From Flagellimonas aquimarina (GTDB lineage Bacteria; Bacteroidota; Bacteroidia; Flavobacteriales; Flavobacteriaceae), in NCBI RefSeq assembly GCF_003149745.1, contig NZ_QGEG01000003.1, forward strand, positions 65,473 to 129,472: a stretch of DNA of 64,000 nt, read 5' to 3'. The notes under the pieces were generated by a model. It made no database searches and was not told the origin of the DNA. It saw nothing but the letters and a program-made list of their open reading frames with translations. The number at the start of each line of letters is the position of its first letter. The first letter of the stretch is position 1. Shown here in pieces: positions 33,926 through 41,704 of this stretch. A program made the position numbers and the translations under genes.

Positions 33926-35026
33926 CTAGTCATTTTTAGCGAAATAACCCTCATTTGATACGGCAGCATCGCTTACGTAAATACTTGCTGTTTTAAACCA
34001 AACTTCAGCATAGTTTCCGTCGGCATATTGTTTTTGAACATCACCACCATGGGTTTCAGCTCCAGAACACCAATTCTTGTTTACTTCTGGAGACTTTCCA
34101 TTTGTTTGGTTATAAGAACCTAATTTAAAAAAAAGACCCTCGCCTGCATATGCCTTTGAACGTTCCGCCCCGTCTTGACCGATTGGCACAAATAAGTCTT
34201 GTGTTTGTTTTGGAATATCCGCTGCTGTTGTATACTCTGATACGATTAAGTTTTTTGAAAATGTTTTGGTTTCATGCCCCTCGCTCATAAACTTTAAGCG
34301 CATTATACCATCTTTGACCTCAATTTCATAACTGAATTCTTCACCTAAGGCAATACCATCCTTAGGTTCTTCTGGATAAGTGTTCACTTCAGAACCAACA
34401 ACAGAAAAATTATTGCCCCAAACAGCGGTTGAAAAATCCCATCTTCCAGAATTATCATCGCCTGCTGTATTGATTTCATAATGCCAAAAAACCGATCCTT
34501 TGGAGTGTCCGGGGAACTTTTTGTAAAATATTTTCAGCGGTTCGTTCTCATGGCCATCGGCACTGTGAATCTGACCAACAACTACTGAATAAGTAGATGC
34601 AACTCGAGCATCGCCGGTAGCTGAGACATTCATTACTTTGAGAGTAGCTGTCAATTTATCATTGGCGGTTGCAGGATACCATTTTTTCATCTGAGCCAAT
34701 TCGGTTCTTGTGTTATTGGAAGTCCCATGAGTATCTCCTGCATTGGGTGCTTTATAAACTACCCAATTACTTTTACCGTCGTTTGTAACGTAAAAGAAAT
34801 TTTCGTTCTCATAATTAGTTGCCAGACCTACATTAGAACCATCACCTAAGATTAAATTCCAATGTTGAAAAAATGGTATGACGTCGTTTGCAACAATTCC
34901 TTTGGATGCTTTTTCATTGGCTTTCGAGACATCTTGCTTGATATCTTTACAGCTCTTCAGGAACAACAAAGCACCAATCATTATGGCAAACATGGTAGTC
35001 TTTGATGGAGATATTTTGAAATTCAT
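33926..35026 (-). CDS. PL7 alginate lyase, subfamily-5-like, lipoprotein
   Basis: I start it at the ATG at 35026 (MNFKISPSKTTMFAIMIGA); upstream in-frame codons lie in the promoter region. 366 residues, lipobox LKSCKD. The PL7 signatures are NTRTELAQM, VGQIHSADGHENEPLK and FKLGSYNQ. It is strongly similar to the PL7 at 30524-31549 over the catalytic domain, so PL7-PL6-PL7 contains a duplicated pair around PL6. It is first in the unit and is transcribed from the divergent promoter at 35175-35182 with a leader of about 140 bases. Confidence 0.9.
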   Translation of the reverse strand: MNFKISPSKTTMFAIMIGALLFLKSCKDIKQDVSKANEKASKGIVANDVIPFFQHWNLILGDGSNVGLATNYENENFFYVTNDGKSNWVVYKAPNAGDTHGTSNNTRTELAQMKKWYPATANDKLTATLKVMNVSATGDARVASTYSVVVGQIHSADGHENEPLKIFYKKFPGHSKGSVFWHYEINTAGDDNSGRWDFSTAVWGNNFSVVGSEVNTYPEEPKDGIALGEEFSYEIEVKDGIMRLKFMSEGHETKTFSKNLIVSEYTTAADIPKQTQDLFVPIGQDGAERSKAYAGEGLFFKLGSYNQTNGKSPEVNKNWCSGAETHGGDVQKQYADGNYAEVWFKTASIYVSDAAVSNEGYFAKND

Positions 35027-35152
35027 GTTGTAATTATGTCGGTTATACATACGATATGCTAGTTCAAAATAGGACTATATGAAACAAGTTTGAAGCTGTG
35101 GCACTTCAAATAAAGTCATATTACTATAATCGAAAAAACTGGTTTATTCAAA

Positions 35153-35177
35153 TTGGTTAACCAGTTTGGTTTACCAA
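35153..35177. promoter_or_regulatory. Tandem GntR operator between divergent alginate transcripts
   Basis: TTGGTTAACCAG (35153-35164) and TTGGTTTACCAA (35166-35177) with a 13-base period. It overlaps the minus-strand -7 box and covers the expected -33 zone of the plus-strand promoter, so one site could control both directions. Confidence 0.8.
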
Positions 35178-35192
35178 AAATACATATATTTG
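35175..35192. promoter_or_regulatory. Back-to-back -7 boxes of the divergent promoters
   Basis: TATTTTTG on the minus strand (35175-35182) and TATATTTG on the plus strand (35185-35192) both fit TAnnTTTG and are separated by two bases. They serve PL7-PL6-PL7 and the TIM-barrel-RraA pair. The two polymerases could hardly bind together. Confidence 0.6.
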
Positions 35193-35251
35193 TAAGACAC
35201 GCAAGTTTTTAACATAATTTCTACCTAGAAAATATAAAACTGCACCTGATT

Positions 35252-36220
35252 ATGAAAAAAGATAAAAAAGGTATCTCAAGAAGAAATTTTACACAGCTAT
35301 CGGCTGCTGCATTAGGTAGTATACCGCTTATGGGTTTTGACAAATCTCTCTTAAATACACGTCCAAATCCAAATGACGATATCAAGGTAAATTTGTTTTC
35401 TAAACATTTGCAATTTCTTGATTACAATGAGATGTCAGAAGCTGCCGCAGATATGGGTTTTGATGGTTTAGATTTAACTGTAAGGCCTAAAGGGCATGTG
35501 CTGCCTGAACGTGCTGCTGAAGATTTACCTAAGGTAATTTCCACAATGAAGAAATTCGGTTTGCTACCGACCATGATGACGACCAATATTACCGAAGCAA
35601 ACGACCCGCAAAGCAGGCAGGTTCTAGAAACGGCAAGTGCCCTGGGACTAACGCATTACCGTACCGGATGGCTCACTTATCCTGAAGAAAAGACAATTCA
35701 GCAAACTATCGAGGTCCATGCTCAAAAATTAGCCGCTTTGGAGGTGCTGAACAAAAAATTGGGATTGTACGGCGGATATCAAAACCATGCTGGCAATCAT
35801 GTTGGTGCCCCGATTTGGGATATCCCGCAAATTTTAAAAAACACATCTTCCCTGCACATGGGCTGCCAATATGATATTCGGCATGCGGTTGTAGAAGGAG
35901 GTAGTAGTTGGCAACTCGGTCTTCGCCTTGTTCATTCCTACATTAGCAGTATCGACATCAAGGATTTTAAATGGGGACAGAAAGATGGAAAATGGCAACC
36001 GATAAATGTCCCATTGGGAGAAGGTATGGTCGATTTCGATTCCTACTTCAAACTGCTTAAAAAATATAAAATCAATGTGCCCGTTTCGCTACATTTGGAG
36101 TATGATTTAGGAGGGGCAGAACATGGTGGTTCTAAAATCACGATTGATAAAAAGGAAGTTTTTGCGCAAATGAAAAAGGACTTGACTTTTTTAAAAAATG
36201 CTTGGCAACAAGCAGAATAA
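35252..36220 (+). CDS. Tat-exported sugar phosphate isomerase/epimerase-like TIM-barrel protein
   Basis: A 322-residue protein. A twin-arginine signal (ISRRNFTQLSAAALGSIP) is followed by an AP-endonuclease-2-like TIM barrel with FDGLDLTVRPKGH, YGGYQNHAGNHVG, QYDIRHAVVEGG and SIDIKDFKWG. The His, Asp and Glu residues on these strands are those that hold a divalent metal in the family. The substrate is unknown, and export to the periplasm is unusual for a phosphate-sugar enzyme. It is divergent from the PL7-PL6-PL7 unit and shares its operator, so it is probably induced by alginate. It could epimerise or isomerise a released uronate. Confidence 0.8.
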   Translation: MKKDKKGISRRNFTQLSAAALGSIPLMGFDKSLLNTRPNPNDDIKVNLFSKHLQFLDYNEMSEAAADMGFDGLDLTVRPKGHVLPERAAEDLPKVISTMKKFGLLPTMMTTNITEANDPQSRQVLETASALGLTHYRTGWLTYPEEKTIQQTIEVHAQKLAALEVLNKKLGLYGGYQNHAGNHVGAPIWDIPQILKNTSSLHMGCQYDIRHAVVEGGSSWQLGLRLVHSYISSIDIKDFKWGQKDGKWQPINVPLGEGMVDFDSYFKLLKKYKINVPVSLHLEYDLGGAEHGGSKITIDKKEVFAQMKKDLTFLKNAWQQAE

Positions 36221-36244
36221 TTCTAATCAATAAGTTAGAATACT

Positions 36245-36976
36245 ATGACTGAAGTAGCAAAATCTACAAAAGACAAGTTGAAAAAAGTAAGTACGGCTAC
36301 CATCGCCACCTGCCTTTTCAAAAAAGGATTGAAAAATCAATTTATACAAAATGTCAAACCACTAAAATTAGGCAAACCCACAATGGTCGGGCAAGCATAT
36401 ACCTTGCGCTATATTCCTGCCCGTGAAGATTTGAATCCTATTTCAGTTTTTAAAGACCCTAAACATTTACAAAGAGTAGCGGTTGAAGAGTGTCCTGAAG
36501 GGGCTGTACTTGTCATTGATAGCAGAAAAGACGCTCGAGCCGCTTCGGCAGGTTCAATATTAGTAACTCGATTGATGAAACGCGGTGTCTCAGGATTGGT
36601 AACCGATGGTGGATTTCGGGATTCCGCTGAAATAGCGGATTTGGACTTTCCAGCATATCATAGCAGACCTTCGGCACCTACCAATCTTACATTGCACCAA
36701 GCCATTGCCATTAACGAACCTATTGGTTGTGGAGATGTGGCGGTTTTTCCAGGAGATTTTATAGTTGGTGATAATGATGGTGTTATGGTCATACCGCAAC
36801 ATTTAGCTGATGATGTAGCTGATGAATGTTTAGAGATGACCTTGTATGAGGAATTTGTACTTGAAAAAGTTGGAAATGGGGCATCTGTGATTGGGCTTTA
36901 CCCTTTAACCAACAATGCGCTTAAAACTGAGTTTGAAACTTGGAAACACTTAAACAAAAAAGCCCGAAAATCATAA
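36245..36976 (+). CDS. RraA-like protein, candidate metal-dependent pyruvate aldolase
   Basis: A 243-residue RraA/HMG-aldolase family protein. The key segment is TDGGFRDSAE, with R125-D126-x2-E129. This R-D-x2-E/D pattern is found in 4-hydroxy-4-methyl-2-oxoglutarate / 4-carboxy-4-hydroxy-2-oxoadipate aldolases and is absent from true RNase E inhibitors. GCGDVAVFPGDFIVGDNDGV completes the fold. The expected chemistry is divalent-metal retro-aldol or decarboxylation of a 2-keto acid. It follows the TIM-barrel gene by 24 bases and is thus under the same alginate operator. No role in alginate breakdown is established for it. Confidence 0.8.
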   Translation: MTEVAKSTKDKLKKVSTATIATCLFKKGLKNQFIQNVKPLKLGKPTMVGQAYTLRYIPAREDLNPISVFKDPKHLQRVAVEECPEGAVLVIDSRKDARAASAGSILVTRLMKRGVSGLVTDGGFRDSAEIADLDFPAYHSRPSAPTNLTLHQAIAINEPIGCGDVAVFPGDFIVGDNDGVMVIPQHLADDVADECLEMTLYEEFVLEKVGNGASVIGLYPLTNNALKTEFETWKHLNKKARKS

Positions 36977-36991
36977 ATCTTCAGGCTTTTT
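36957..36991. terminator. Bidirectional terminator between rraA-like gene and tRNA-Arg
   Basis: AAAAAGCC (36957-36964) pairs with GGCTTTTT (36984-36991), with additional pairs further in. T-runs are present on both strands. It ends the plus-strand TIM-barrel-RraA unit and the minus-strand tRNA transcript. The left arm lies inside the last codons of the RraA-like gene. Confidence 0.75.
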
Positions 36992-37013
36992 AGAATCAAA
37001 TAAGAGCTTTTTG

Positions 37014-37087
37014 TGACCACGGTAGGATTCAAACCTACGACCGCTGGAGCCGAAATCCAGTGCTCTATTCAGCTGAGCTACGTGGCC
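37014..37087 (-). tRNA. tRNA-Arg (anticodon TCG)
   Basis: A 74-base cloverleaf on the minus strand. The acceptor GGCCACG pairs with CGTGGTC (one G-T pair), with discriminator A. The D arm is GCTC-AGCTGAATA-GAGC, and the anticodon stem CTGGA/TCCAG encloses the loop TTTCGGC, so the anticodon is TCG. The T arm is GTAGG-TTTGAAT-CCTAC. CCA is not encoded. It reads CGA-type arginine codons. Confidence 0.95.
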
Positions 37088-37093
37088 ATATCT

Positions 37094-37546
37094 TTAAGAA
37101 TTTAATTTAGCCTTAACAATGCTAGAAATGGTCTTGCCATCTGCTTGCCCGGCCAATTCTTTGGAAACAATGCCCATCACCTTGCCCATATCCTTCATTC
37201 CTGATGCGCCGATTGAATCGATGGTCATTACAACAACTTTTTCAATTTCTTCCTCAGTGAGCTGTTCTGGTAAAAACTTTTCAATTATGGCCACTTGGGC
37301 CAATTCTGGAGCTGCTAAATCCTCTCTTCCTTGCTCCGTAAATATTGTAGCGCTGTCCTTACGTTGTTTTACCAATTTTTGGACCAGTTTAACCTCATCT
37401 TCTTCAGAAAGTTCTCCACCACCGCCTTTATCCGTCTTAGCCAACAGAATTGCAGATTTAATAGCTCGCAATGATTCCAGCGCAACAGTATCTTTTGCTT
37501 TCATTGCTGTTTTCATCTCTATCATTACCTGATCTTGCAAACTCAT
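37094..37546 (-). CDS. GatB/YqeY-domain protein
   Basis: I start it at the ATG at 37546 (MSLQDQVMIEMKTAMKAKD); the frame extends upstream through a terminator. 150 residues of the YqeY family: helical N-terminal part with LESLRAIKSAILLAKTDK, central VQKLVKQRKDSA, and a C-terminal GatB-tail-like domain ending GKTISSIVKAKLNS. The family resembles the tRNA-binding tail of GatB, and its precise function is not known. It lies between ftsZ and tRNA-Arg. A terminator separates it from ftsZ, so it probably has its own promoter. Confidence 0.88.
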   Translation of the reverse strand: MSLQDQVMIEMKTAMKAKDTVALESLRAIKSAILLAKTDKGGGGELSEEDEVKLVQKLVKQRKDSATIFTEQGREDLAAPELAQVAIIEKFLPEQLTEEEIEKVVVMTIDSIGASGMKDMGKVMGIVSKELAGQADGKTISSIVKAKLNS

Positions 37547-37568
37547 TTTATCTCTATTTTGGGCAGCG

Positions 37569-37612
37569 AAGATAAAAAATAAACCCGAAAGTCTCTTAAC
37601 TAACGGGTTTAT
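37569..37612 (-). terminator. Terminator of the dcw operon after ftsZ
   Basis: On the minus strand ATAAACCCG (37604-37612) pairs with CGGGTTTAT (37579-37587), a 9-bp stem, followed by ATTTTTTATC. It lies 37 bases after the ftsZ stop codon. Confidence 0.8.
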
Positions 37613-37648
37613 GCTCTCCATCTTAAATGGATTTCAATTTAAACACTA

Positions 37649-39613
37649 CTAATCAACATTATCATGCAAAAAAGAGTTGTTGGAACGCAATTGTAAATCG
37701 TCATTGCTGTCCTCGCTCAGTGTTGTCCTAGAGACCTTTTGCTCTTGGGGAGTATCATCTAAATCCACCCCCTGCCTCTTGTAAGCAGGTTGCTTTTCTA
37801 TTTCGTCAATACTGTTCCTGTTGTTTTGAAATTTGTAATTGAAATTCTTTAATTTCTTTCTTCGTTCGTCTGCGCGATCTTTTAATAGATCATTAATGGA
37901 ACTGTTAAACGGATCTACATTTCCTGAAGCATTTTCTCCACCTGTAGAAGCCTCGGTCTTTATTGTTTTTTTCTCAAACACCAATTCATCTTCAACCAAT
38001 TTGGGCTCATGGGTTTCCGCTACGGACCTAGCCCCCGTCAATTGGGTTTCCAACTCCATGTATTCTTCCAAATTGTAACGGGTCTCCCCTTCTTTTTTAA
38101 ACTCCAATACGGGCTTTACCTCTACATATTCATTTACATCAATATCTTTTAAGCCATCATCTAAATTGAACGTAATGGTATGCTCCTTTTCCTCTTCATC
38201 CTTTTCTTCCGTTTTGTTCAAGGGCATATCAAACGTTAACGCAAATTGATCCTCTGCCGCTTTTGGCGAAACAACCTCTGGATCTATTACATCAATATCA
38301 TTAAGTATGCTCTTTGCTTCTATGATAACAAAATCATCTTCTAAGCTTTCAGGAATTACTTCTTCATAAAAAACATTAAAGTTTCGGATGTAATTTGTAG
38401 TTGGAATAAGCTCAATCTCTTCAGCTTTTGGCAGAACTTCTTCTACCTTTTCCTCTTCTTCCATTTCCAGCGTATGCTTAACTATTACCGGTTCCTGGTC
38501 AATAGGTGTTTCAACCTTAATTTCTTGAACAGTAGTAGTATCAGGAGTTAATTCCTGTTCTGCGATTTGCTCATCTTCCAGTGTATAAAAGACCTTTTTG
38601 GTTTCCGTATTTACTATATCATCTTGTTGATCTACATTGAATCCTGTAGCGATCACCGTTACAGCAATGGCGTCTCCCAAGCCTTCATCTTCACCAACAC
38701 CCATAATAATGTTTGCGCCATGTCCCGCTTCAATTTGGATATAGTCATTGATTTCCCCTATTTCATCAATGGTGATTTCCTGTGAACCAGAAACAATAAG
38801 TAACAATACGTTTTTGGCTCCATTTATTTTATTGTCGTTCAATAACGGTGAATCCAGTGCCTTCATGATGGCCTCTCCAGCCCTTGCCGAGCCAGATGCC
38901 GTAGATGAACCCATTATTGCAGTACCACTATTGGAAAGTACTGTTTTGGCATCCCTAAGGTCAATGTTTTGTGTATAGTGATGTGTAATTACCTCCGCAA
39001 TTCCCTTTGCCGCGGTTGCCAAAACCTCATCTGCCTTTGAAAAACCTGCTTTAAACCCAAGATTTCCATATACTTCTCGTAATTTGTTGTTGTTGATTAC
39101 GATTAGCGAATCCACATTGGAACGTAGTTTTTCAATACCGGCCTGAGCTTGTTTGTTACGCATAGCTCCTTCAAACTGAAAAGGAATCGTAACAATACCT
39201 ACCGTAAGGACATCCATCTCTCTGGCCACTTTGGCAATGATAGGCGCTGCACCTGTTCCTGTACCACCACCCATACCGGCAGTAATAAAGACCATTTTAG
39301 TGGTATGTCCTAACAATGTTTTTAAATCTTCCATGCTTTCCAATGCAGCCTGCTCGCCAACATCTGGATTGGCTCCAGCACCAAGTCCCTCCGTTAAGGA
39401 CACACCCAGTTGGATTTTATTGGGAACCGTACTATTTTGTAAAGCTTGGGCATCTGTATTGCAGATTACAAAATCCACTCCGTTGATACCAGCTTGAAAC
39501 ATGTGATTGATGGCATTGCTACCTCCACCACCAACGCCAATTACTTTTATTACGTTGCTCTTGTTCTTGGGAAGATCAAAAGCGATGTTATCAAATTCGG
39601 TGCTCTTACTCAT
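37649..39613 (-). CDS. ftsZ: Cell division protein FtsZ
   Basis: A 654-residue tubulin homologue, much longer than the 380-400 residues of many FtsZ proteins. The GTPase domain (about 15-325) carries VIGVGGGGSNAINHM, the signature GMGGGTGTGAAPIIA and NNNKLREVYG. An acidic, Glu/Asp-rich linker of about 300 residues follows. The end, LQLRSNNSFLHDNVD, lacks the common D-I-P-x-F-L-R type tail. It forms the division ring at midcell. It is the last gene of the dcw cluster, 42 bases after ftsA. Confidence 0.97.
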   Translation of the reverse strand: MSKSTEFDNIAFDLPKNKSNVIKVIGVGGGGSNAINHMFQAGINGVDFVICNTDAQALQNSTVPNKIQLGVSLTEGLGAGANPDVGEQAALESMEDLKTLLGHTTKMVFITAGMGGGTGTGAAPIIAKVAREMDVLTVGIVTIPFQFEGAMRNKQAQAGIEKLRSNVDSLIVINNNKLREVYGNLGFKAGFSKADEVLATAAKGIAEVITHHYTQNIDLRDAKTVLSNSGTAIMGSSTASGSARAGEAIMKALDSPLLNDNKINGAKNVLLLIVSGSQEITIDEIGEINDYIQIEAGHGANIIMGVGEDEGLGDAIAVTVIATGFNVDQQDDIVNTETKKVFYTLEDEQIAEQELTPDTTTVQEIKVETPIDQEPVIVKHTLEMEEEEKVEEVLPKAEEIELIPTTNYIRNFNVFYEEVIPESLEDDFVIIEAKSILNDIDVIDPEVVSPKAAEDQFALTFDMPLNKTEEKDEEEKEHTITFNLDDGLKDIDVNEYVEVKPVLEFKKEGETRYNLEEYMELETQLTGARSVAETHEPKLVEDELVFEKKTIKTEASTGGENASGNVDPFNSSINDLLKDRADERRKKLKNFNYKFQNNRNSIDEIEKQPAYKRQGVDLDDTPQEQKVSRTTLSEDSNDDLQLRSNNSFLHDNVD

Positions 39614-39655
39614 GATAGTTTTTTGTTACTTATTAGGGTGTGCTATATAGGGTTA

Positions 39656-40981
39656 TTACTCCGCGTTGTCCAAAAAGTCCTTTAGCTTTTCGGACCATTT
39701 GTCAAAAATTGATTTTCTTTCTTTCATCGACATATTTGCCGATTTGTTTGCCACATGCTCTTGGCCCACCAAAACCTGTTCATCTTCTTGTATTTCTTCT
39801 TCCATGACAGCGTTCATGGAAGTTGTTTCCAAAGCATTCATTAAAAGTCCAACTGCTGTTGCATATAAAGGACTTGCAATCTCTTCTTCAGAATCTCCTG
39901 CCAAATGCTCATTAGGATATCCAATACGTGTATCCATTCCGGTGATATATTCAACCAATTGTTTCAAATGCTTCAACTGGCTTCCTCCACCCGTTAATAC
40001 AATACCGGCAATTAGTTTTTTCTTTTGTTCTTCGTGACCATAGTTCTTTATTTCAACATAAACCTGTTCCACAATCTCCACTACCCGAGCATGGATAATT
40101 TTGGATAGGTTTTTCAAGGTGATTTCTTTAGGCTCCCTGCCCCTTAGTCCAGGAATGGAAACAATCTCGTTATCCTTATTTTCACCCGGCCATGCGGAGC
40201 CAAATTTTATCTTTAATAATTCAGCCTGCTTCTCTATAATTGAACAACCTTCTTTAATATCTTCTGTGATGACATTTCCCCCAAAAGGTATTACCGAGGT
40301 ATGACGAATGATTCCATCCTTAAAGATTGCAAGGTCTGTGGTTCCACCTCCTATATCAATCAAAGCAACTCCTGCTTCCTTTTCTTCCTGACTTAAAACA
40401 GCTTCTGCCGATGCTAATGGCTCCAAGGTGATGTTTGCCAAGTCCAGACCAGCACTCTTTATACATCTACCAATATTTTTGATGGACGAAACCTGCCCGA
40501 CCACTACATGAAAGTTGGCCTCTAATCGACCACCGTACATCCCTTTGGGCTCTTTTATTTCCGGTTGGCCATCCACACGGTATTCCTGCGGCAAAACATG
40601 TATGATCTCTTCACCTGGAAGCATGACCAACTTATAGACTTGATTACAGAGTTTCTCCAAATCATCATCGTTGATTACTTCTTCTGAATTTGGCCTTGTG
40701 ATATAATCACTGTGCTGAAGACTTCTTATATGCTGCCCAGCAATGCCCACGACAACAGAGCCTATTTTTAACCCAGAGTCTACCTCTGCTTGCTCCACTG
40801 CCTGTTGAATGGATGAAATGGTCTGAGTAATGTTATTGACCACACCTCTATGAACACCCAAGCTTTTTGACTTACCTGTTCCTAAAATCTCTATTTTGCC
40901 ATACTCATTTTCCTTACCAATAATCGCAACGATTTTGGTAGTTCCAATATCCAAACCAACTGAATAATTACCTTGTTCCAT
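39656..40981 (-). CDS. ftsA: Cell division protein FtsA
   Basis: A 441-residue actin-fold ATPase. The phosphate-1 motif is VGLDIGTTKIVAIIG, the phosphate-2 motif is VALIDIGGGTTDLAIF and the adenosine motif is GIVLTGGGSQLK. The FtsA-specific 1C subdomain follows the first strands. A C-terminal amphipathic segment (FDKWSEKLKDFLDN) can attach it to the membrane. It tethers FtsZ filaments and recruits later division proteins. It lies 3 bases after ftsQ. Confidence 0.96.
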   Translation of the reverse strand: MEQGNYSVGLDIGTTKIVAIIGKENEYGKIEILGTGKSKSLGVHRGVVNNITQTISSIQQAVEQAEVDSGLKIGSVVVGIAGQHIRSLQHSDYITRPNSEEVINDDDLEKLCNQVYKLVMLPGEEIIHVLPQEYRVDGQPEIKEPKGMYGGRLEANFHVVVGQVSSIKNIGRCIKSAGLDLANITLEPLASAEAVLSQEEKEAGVALIDIGGGTTDLAIFKDGIIRHTSVIPFGGNVITEDIKEGCSIIEKQAELLKIKFGSAWPGENKDNEIVSIPGLRGREPKEITLKNLSKIIHARVVEIVEQVYVEIKNYGHEEQKKKLIAGIVLTGGGSQLKHLKQLVEYITGMDTRIGYPNEHLAGDSEEEIASPLYATAVGLLMNALETTSMNAVMEEEIQEDEQVLVGQEHVANKSANMSMKERKSIFDKWSEKLKDFLDNAE

Positions 40982-40984
40982 ACT

Positions 40985-41704
40985 TTATATTTTGGTGCAC
41001 ACCACTTGATTATTGAATTCTAAACTTACTATTGCATATTTCTCCAAAGAATTGTCCTTGGCAGCTTTTGCATAAAACGCCATAAAATTTTTGAACTTCT
41101 CATTGAGGTTTTCAACTCCTCCCAAATTCACCACAAAGTTTTCTAAACGAAACTTTAATTGGTACTTTCCTTCTTCCTCAACATGTATACCGATAACATT
41201 TTTTCTAAGAAAATCGTCCTCGTTGATATAATTTAAAATCGTATAGGCGTCCTCAAGGCTTTTACCCGTAATTTTCCCAGTAATTATGGGAACTCTAGCT
41301 GAATGATCCTTGGATAAAGGCATACGTTTTCCCAAATCATCCAAATAAAATTTAGAGACTCCCTCTACTCTTCCAATTGGTTTACGCTGAACAATCTTAG
41401 ATATAAGTTCTCCATTTACAGTAAGATAGACTTGGGCGTTTTTCACCATAGCATTGGACAGTATAATATCCTCTATGGTATTCAAAACTAATTCTTCTTT
41501 AGCCCTATTTTTTACCGTGCCATAATTTTGTATTAACAATTTATTAACTGAGGCTTCTGTAAGGTATAAGTTATTGTCCCCCAAAAAATTAATGGATATA
41601 TCTGCCACTCTTTTTTTCTTGCTACGATGCTCTGCAAAACCATAAAGTCCAATTATGGTAATGGACAAAAGCGTCAATTTTATGTAATTCCAATTAACTC
41701 GCAT
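40985..41704 (-). CDS. ftsQ: Cell division protein FtsQ
   Basis: A 239-residue bitopic protein with a short cytoplasmic N-terminus and one transmembrane helix (about residues 8-23). The periplasmic part has a POTRA-like region (INFLGDNNLYLTEASVNKL) and the FtsQ beta domain (RKPIGRVEG, FYLDDLGKRMPL). Sequence conservation is low, and the call rests on topology, length and position between murC and ftsA. It links the divisome to FtsL and FtsW-FtsI. Its start overlaps the murC 3' end by 11 bases. Confidence 0.9.
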   Translation of the reverse strand: MRVNWNYIKLTLLSITIIGLYGFAEHRSKKKRVADISINFLGDNNLYLTEASVNKLLIQNYGTVKNRAKEELVLNTIEDIILSNAMVKNAQVYLTVNGELISKIVQRKPIGRVEGVSKFYLDDLGKRMPLSKDHSARVPIITGKITGKSLEDAYTILNYINEDDFLRKNVIGIHVEEEGKYQLKFRLENFVVNLGGVENLNEKFKNFMAFYAKAAKDNSLEKYAIVSLEFNNQVVCTKI

